The translations under genes were made by a program, and so were the position numbers. A stretch of DNA of 5,715 nt, from NCBI GenBank assembly GCA_031280115.1, contig JAITHF010000173.1, forward strand, positions 1-5,715, given 5' to 3'. Positions 5,394 through 5,715 of this stretch are shown one piece after another. This DNA comes from Spirochaetaceae bacterium (GTDB taxonomy: Bacteria > Spirochaetota > Spirochaetia > Treponematales > Breznakiellaceae). The notes below the pieces were generated by a model. The model saw only the letters and a program-made list of their open reading frames with translations. It was not told the origin of the DNA and did no database searches. How positions within the stretch are numbered: position 1 is the first letter of the stretch; the number at the start of each line of letters is the position of its first letter.

Positions 5394-5422
5394 AGTATAG
5401 CAGAATACCGAAACCTCGTCCA
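5394..5422 (-). promoter_or_regulatory. Sigma70-like promoter of the nitroreductase/glmS operon
   Basis: On the minus strand TGGACG (5422-5417, 4 of 6) is followed after 17 bp by TATACT (5399-5394, 5 of 6). The -35 box starts directly after the GCAGGGGG that ends the neighbouring repeat copy (5423-5430), so the repeat forms the DNA immediately upstream of the promoter. Confidence 0.6.
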
Positions 5423-5428
5423 CCCCCT

Positions 5429-5527
5429 GCGCCCCCTGCGGGGGATTCAGGTGCTTCTCGCGGCGGGAGGGTTTGCGATTTTAGTCACAACCCCGAAGCG
5501 GCGCCTCACCGCGCTTTGACGGCGCAC
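5429..5527 (-). repeat. Right copy of the 99-bp dispersed inverted repeat
   Basis: This is the reverse complement of 13-111 with 7 mismatches in 99 positions. It holds one 34-bp unit rather than two, with the hairpin CCCCC-TGC-GGGGG at 5432-5444. Read on the minus strand it points at the nitroreductase gene, 55 bp away, as the left copy points at the lipoprotein gene. The two copies therefore face inward. Confidence 0.9.
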
Positions 5528-5557
5528 GGGCGCGATGTAGGAAGCCTTTAGCGGGGG

Positions 5558-5581
5558 TTTGGGGGAACTGGTTCCCCCAAA
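5558..5581. terminator. Strong 11-bp inverted repeat, possible terminator or dispersed hairpin
   Basis: TTTGGGGGAAC (5558-5568) and GTTCCCCCAAA (5571-5581) are perfectly complementary around TG; in RNA a 10-bp stem with a CTGG loop is realistic. The plus-strand continuation TTCTCTT is only weakly T-rich, so intrinsic termination is uncertain. No gene on either strand within the window clearly ends here, which makes a dispersed hairpin element equally likely. Confidence 0.4.
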
Positions 5582-5629
5582 TTCTCTTAAAGAGGCGCAA
5601 GCGAAGCGCAGCGCGTAAAAAAACGCAGG

Positions 5630-5645
5630 ACGGTTGAAAAACCGT
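5630..5645 (+). other. 6-bp hairpin with GAAA tetraloop
   Basis: ACGGTT-GAAA-AACCGT is a perfect stem closed by a GNRA tetraloop, a stable RNA shape also used as a tertiary docking motif. Alone it does not identify an RNA gene. It follows A-rich and GC-rich short hairpins at 5613-5626, so a structured transcript is conceivable but unproven. Confidence 0.35.
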
Positions 5646-5715
5646 GAGAGGGGCGGTAGTGTTGTGTTATTATGATGAAAAATAATACGGCAGCGCTCCC
5701 GTTAGGGCGCAGTGT

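Larger units (their letters stand above)
5528..5715. other. Right-end intergenic stretch with hairpins and no supported gene
   Basis: The 342 bases beyond the nitroreductase start (5374-5715) hold the promoter and repeat listed separately, then this segment. It contains several perfect inverted repeats (5558-5581, 5584-5594, 5613-5626, 5630-5645). An ATG pair at 5672-5677 opens a frame (MMKNNTAALPLGRS) that runs off the window, but it has no convincing ribosome binding site, so it is not called as a gene. Confidence 0.5.

Noticed and set aside
13..5527. Composite transposon or insertion sequence bounded by the inverted repeats
   Set aside because: No transposase or integrase gene lies inside or beside the repeats, the genes between are ordinary chromosomal ones, and no flanking target duplication was seen.
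5672..5715. Start of a further plus-strand gene running off the window
   Set aside because: Only 14 codons are visible, no good ribosome binding site lies before the ATG pair, and the residues match no family I recognise.

Overview
The window is a GC-rich bacterial chromosome segment carrying six genes plus prominent non-coding repeats. A spirochaete of the Treponema group, probably gut-associated, is the best guess. The evidence is a small lipoprotein with a relaxed spirochaete-like lipobox, a PfkB-type kinase with the N-terminal style (GTGCCLMDFLYA) I associate with treponemes, and intergenic spaces loaded with GC-rich dispersed repeats. This is an inference from protein style; there is no rRNA or other marker gene.

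Layout from left to right. Positions 13-142 hold a GC-rich repeat that ends in a run of four G-tracts. A small plus-strand lipoprotein gene follows (188-604), and its tail overlaps the tail of a minus-strand gene by 35 bp. The minus-strand operon reads from a good promoter near 2214-2243 into a pyridoxamine-phosphate-oxidase-like flavoprotein (2176-1766) and, through a TAATG junction, into a PfkB-family sugar/nucleoside kinase (1766-570). Divergent from it is a small heat-shock protein gene (2410-2952) with its own sigma70-like promoter and an 80-nt leader that can pair with its Shine-Dalgarno sequence. Converging on that gene is a second minus-strand operon: a nitroreductase-like flavoprotein (5373-4837) followed six bases later by glmS (4830-2971), the first committed enzyme of amino-sugar and cell-wall precursor synthesis.

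The right end (5374-5715) has no supported gene. It holds the nitroreductase promoter, a second copy of the left-hand repeat in inverted orientation, and several perfect hairpins. The two repeat copies match at 92 of 99 positions and face inward, so they bracket nearly the whole window. Each also points at the gene just downstream of it, with its edge touching a candidate -35 box.

No known defence system, phage, transposase or CRISPR array is visible. The genes are ordinary. The points worth testing are non-coding: the inverted repeat pair that may act as a portable regulatory element, the G-quadruplex motif before the lipoprotein gene, the in-frame 9-bp repeat in that gene's N-terminus, and the possible RNA thermometer before the heat-shock gene.
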